Below, in pieces: positions 47,341 to 49,281 of a stretch of 49,281 nt of DNA. Numbering within the stretch: the first letter of the stretch is position 1; each line of letters starts with the position of its first letter. The notes beneath the pieces were generated by a model. That model made no database searches. It saw only the letters and a program-made list of their open reading frames with translations, and was not told where the DNA came from. The stretch lies in IMG/VR virus record IMGVR_UViG_3300013233_000361, positions 1-49,281 of that record; one strand, 5' to 3'. The position numbers were made by a program, and so were the translations under genes. Source of the DNA: a virus.

Positions 47341-49043
47341 AACGGAACCAAGTCGAGGCGAGCTCGAAGCTCCGCATAGTTCGTCGAGGCGTCGATCGGA
47401 TTCTCGTCAAGCTCGCGGCTCGAGAAGACAGCGCTCGTTTCGAGCTCAAGCACGAGTTCATTGACCGGCCTTAGCTCTACTGCGTTGAAGACGGAGACGT
47501 CGTGTTCGTCGTGGTATTCGATGAAGCTGGGACTCAATGCGTTGTCAGCTCCGACATATTCTAGCACTGGCTCGAGCAAGCCGGGAATGTATAGATGCGC
47601 GTCGCAGCCTAATCGTTGGCGGTCCGGAGGTATCGCCCAGGCGGCGCCGTTGTAACTACACTGCCATCGTGGCCGCTCGGAGCCGGAGCCGTCGAGGACG
47701 GGCGTAGAATGAACACACGTTCGACAGTTCTTTTCAGGCGTCTGCGATTCGTGGCAAATTTTGCGGAAGTCGCAAAACTTGCACTTGAAGAAGGTCGGGT
47801 CGCTAGAGATTCGATCGGGCGGCGAATTCGAGCGAATCACTCGCTCTGCTTTCTCAAGCAACGCGTTCGCGTGAGCTCGCGTCGCCTTGTCCATTCGGAT
47901 CCGCTCGAAATGAATCGAATCATCGTTTTTCCCGCTGGCGAAATAGACAGCTCGCTTCAAGCCCAGGAGCAGCATATACAGGATCGTTTGCGCATAGTGC
48001 TTAGGATTCGCCGCTTCGACGCCCATTTTCGCAAGCCGCTTCATTCCCTTATCATTGAGGTTCTTCGCCTCGACGACGTGTGGCGTCTTAGGCGCCTCCT
48101 CGAATCCTCTTCCGACCGCGTCTAGACGTCCTCCGACGTGGCCGTCTAGTGCAGTAACTTTGATCTGTAGCTCGTCGCGTTCTCGAGCCCGTCGCCGCGC
48201 AACGGACTCACTCTCGCAACTCTCCTTCAATACGCCGCTTGCGGCATATACGTGCCAACCTTCGGCGACATAGCACGCGACGTGCTCGCCTTCCACGTGT
48301 GATCGCTGCGACCATATCTCGACCCCGATCGATCGGAGCTCGCTGAGTATCAGATCCTCTTCCCGATTGCCTCGTTCGAAGCGTCGGATCGCTTGTCCGT
48401 TGAATTGTGCCTGAGCTCCCCAACGCAGCTTATACCAGCATGCGCGCTCACACTCGACGCCGAGATAGCCCATAGGAAGAGTGTAACCTCGACGCTCGTC
48501 GTCGCGCTGGCGCTCGTACATCGCATAGATCCGCTTCACCGTCGCCGTATCGGAGATCGAGGGGAGCGTCCGGTTCTTGTTCGGGTCGGGAACGATCGGT
48601 TCGAGGGGCGGCCTAAATTGCCAGACTGGCGGAGGAGCGGAAGGCAGATCGACGACGGGAACAAGATCTCCGTCGACGAGCTCGAGCCTCTCGCCTTCTG
48701 TGTGGACCTCGACGCGCACACCTAGATCCGGGTGGTCGTCGGAGAGCGGATCGATCGCTGGCGTGTGATCCGTGAATCGCTCCGCTCTAGCCTGAGCCTT
48801 TGCTAGGGCTACTCGTCTGTCTTGGCATTTCTGACACAGCGTCTCCCCGTCTTCCGTCAAGATGAAGCCGACGATCGCTCGCTTCGCGCATGCTGCACAC
48901 TCCTCGGTTATCGATGCAACGGGGACTTCCAGGAGCTTCGCGACGAGGTCAGCCTTGTTCCCGCTCTTCGTCTTCCCTTGGGCTGCGCAGCGCTCGCGAA
49001 GCTCCTTCACGCTCATAGCGTGTAACGTGTGCTTATCTGCCAT
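47337..49043 (-). CDS. SAP domain + Cas4/RecB-like PD-(D/E)XK exonuclease
   Basis: 568 aa from ATG 49043 (MADKHTLHAMSVKELRE), with AAGGAGGAG seven bases upstream; the longer reading overlaps the structured element. Residues 5-40 are a SAP domain (MSVKELRERCAAQGKTKSGNKADLVAKLL). A zinc ribbon follows (ECAACAKRA ... CQKC). The nuclease core shows CERACWYKLRW, RRFERGNREEDLIL, GHVGGRLDAVG (active-site Asp), VVEAKN (E-x-K) and HYAQTILYMLLLG. C-terminal cysteines (FKCKFCDFRKIC) with the early CERAC recall the Fe-S cluster of Cas4/AddB-type nucleases. It probably makes 3' or 5' single strands for the Sak4 annealing system. No CRISPR array is present, so a CRISPR role is not suggested. Confidence 0.82.
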   Translation of the reverse strand: MADKHTLHAMSVKELRERCAAQGKTKSGNKADLVAKLLEVPVASITEECAACAKRAIVGFILTEDGETLCQKCQDRRVALAKAQARAERFTDHTPAIDPLSDDHPDLGVRVEVHTEGERLELVDGDLVPVVDLPSAPPPVWQFRPPLEPIVPDPNKNRTLPSISDTATVKRIYAMYERQRDDERRGYTLPMGYLGVECERACWYKLRWGAQAQFNGQAIRRFERGNREEDLILSELRSIGVEIWSQRSHVEGEHVACYVAEGWHVYAASGVLKESCESESVARRRARERDELQIKVTALDGHVGGRLDAVGRGFEEAPKTPHVVEAKNLNDKGMKRLAKMGVEAANPKHYAQTILYMLLLGLKRAVYFASGKNDDSIHFERIRMDKATRAHANALLEKAERVIRSNSPPDRISSDPTFFKCKFCDFRKICHESQTPEKNCRTCVHSTPVLDGSGSERPRWQCSYNGAAWAIPPDRQRLGCDAHLYIPGLLEPVLEYVGADNALSPSFIEYHDEHDVSVFNAVELRPVNELVLELETSAVFSSRELDENPIDASTNYAELRARLDLVPF

Positions 49044-49059
49044 GGTGTCTCCTCCTTTC

Positions 49060-49141
49060 GGCAATCGCGAGAGCCGGACTCGAACCGGCGAAGGGGGGCC
49101 TTTCAGCCTATCCCGCGGATGCAATACCGCTCGCGCTTGCC
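49060..49141 (-). ncRNA. tRNA-like structured element (degenerate tRNA or regulatory RNA)
   Basis: On the minus strand an outer stem pairs 12 bases (49141-49130 with 49071-49060) with one mismatch. The 3' side holds a perfect T-arm-like hairpin, GCCGG-TTCGAGT-CCGGC (49089-49073), with the canonical TTCGANT loop. Inside are ATCC-GCG-GGAT (49120-49110) and GGC-TGAAAG-GCC. A standard cloverleaf does not fit: the anticodon stem around CTGAAAG does not pair and the D-arm is abnormal. It lies in the gap between the DUF669-like gene and the nuclease gene, inside the same leftward transcript. Either a decayed tRNA or a structure controlling mRNA processing. Confidence 0.45.
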
Positions 49142-49166
49142 TCTAGCGCGACTATCTCACGAGACA

Positions 49167-49281
49167 TTATTTCTGCGCCCACGGAGGAACCGCGGGAGCG
49201 GCGGCGTTCTGCGGGGGCGCCGGCATGACCGGATGCACGACCGGCGGCTGCGGGGGCGCTTGCGGGGGCGCTTGCGGGGCC
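49167..49281 (-). CDS. C-terminal Pro-rich part of the DUF669-like protein (continues from base 1)
   Basis: Reading leftward from 49280 the frame gives a Pro/Gln/Ala tail (APQAPPQAPPQPPVVHPVM) ending PPWAQK and TAA at 49169-49167. This is clearly the end of the Pro-rich tail begun at 1-552. Joined end to end, the two segments total 667 bases, one more than a multiple of three, so the frame is kept only if a base is removed or two are added at the junction. GC-rich near-repeats (CTGCGGGGGCG, GCTTGCGGGG) at both edges make an assembly slip likely. Confidence 0.65.
   Translation of the reverse strand, partial: APQAPPQAPPQPPVVHPVMPAPPQNAAAPAVPPWAQK

Noticed and set aside
49060-49141. Canonical tRNA-Phe (GAA)
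   Set aside because: Although CTGAAAG would place GAA correctly after U33, the five-base anticodon stem does not pair and the D-arm and acceptor spacing are wrong. Kept only as a tRNA-like element.
1-49281. Temperate phage with integration module
   Set aside because: No integrase, excisionase or attachment site was seen. The HTH and LexA-like proteins alone do not show lysogeny, and a plasmid-like state cannot be excluded.

Overview
The window looks like the essentially complete genome of a tailed phage with a contractile tail (myovirus type). The evidence is one continuous head module (terminase subunits, portal, Mu F-like head protein, scaffold, decoration-like protein, major capsid protein) followed by neck, sheath, tube, frameshifted tail chaperone, tape measure, LysM baseplate protein, hub, spike, gp25-like, J-like, tail protein I-like and fibre genes. 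No integrase, partition system or ribosomal gene is visible. A leftward gene runs off base 1 and its C-terminus reappears at the right edge, so the molecule is circular or circularly permuted and the window edges are an arbitrary cut. The sequence is GC-rich, genes are packed with ATGA, GTGA or TAATG overlaps, and codons CTC, GAG and CGA are favoured. The host cannot be named. A signal-peptide protein overlapping a membrane-protein gene in the lysis region fits a Gram-negative host.

Leftward (early-type) operon: transcription starts near 2.3 kb, runs left through base 1, re-enters at the right edge and ends at about 44.0 kb. It carries three small proteins, a Sak4-like RecA-fold ATPase, a Pro/Gln-tailed DUF669-type protein, a tRNA-like structured element, a SAP plus Cas4-like nuclease, an SF2 helicase, an HTH protein, a RuvC-like resolvase, a LexA-type winged-helix protein and a small Cys-rich protein. 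Together they form a recombination and replication-repair toolkit. Rightward from the same divergent region is a PrimPol-helicase fusion (2426-4768).

At 5.0-5.58 kb is a gene-free, AT-rich region with three tandem 21-bp repeats, an 11+11 bp inverted repeat, a 22-bp perfect palindrome and an inverted copy of the repeat core. It is a strong candidate for a replication origin or repressor-binding region. From 5.58 to 9.97 kb lies an accessory operon of small proteins (several with zinc-type Cys pairs), an MT-A70 methyltransferase and a membrane-anchored HExxH protein, closed by a clear terminator.

From 10.1 to 44.0 kb everything is rightward: packaging, head, tail, fibres, lysis. Notable points are a 1385-aa head protein joining a Mu F-like region, an ADP-ribosyltransferase-like domain, a long charged coiled coil and an HExxH zincin-like C-terminus; a TTTTTTG slippery site that extends the tail chaperone by -1 frameshifting; and a segment of different codon style (about 39.3-42.3 kb) covering the distal tail fibre, two small genes and a sulfotransferase.
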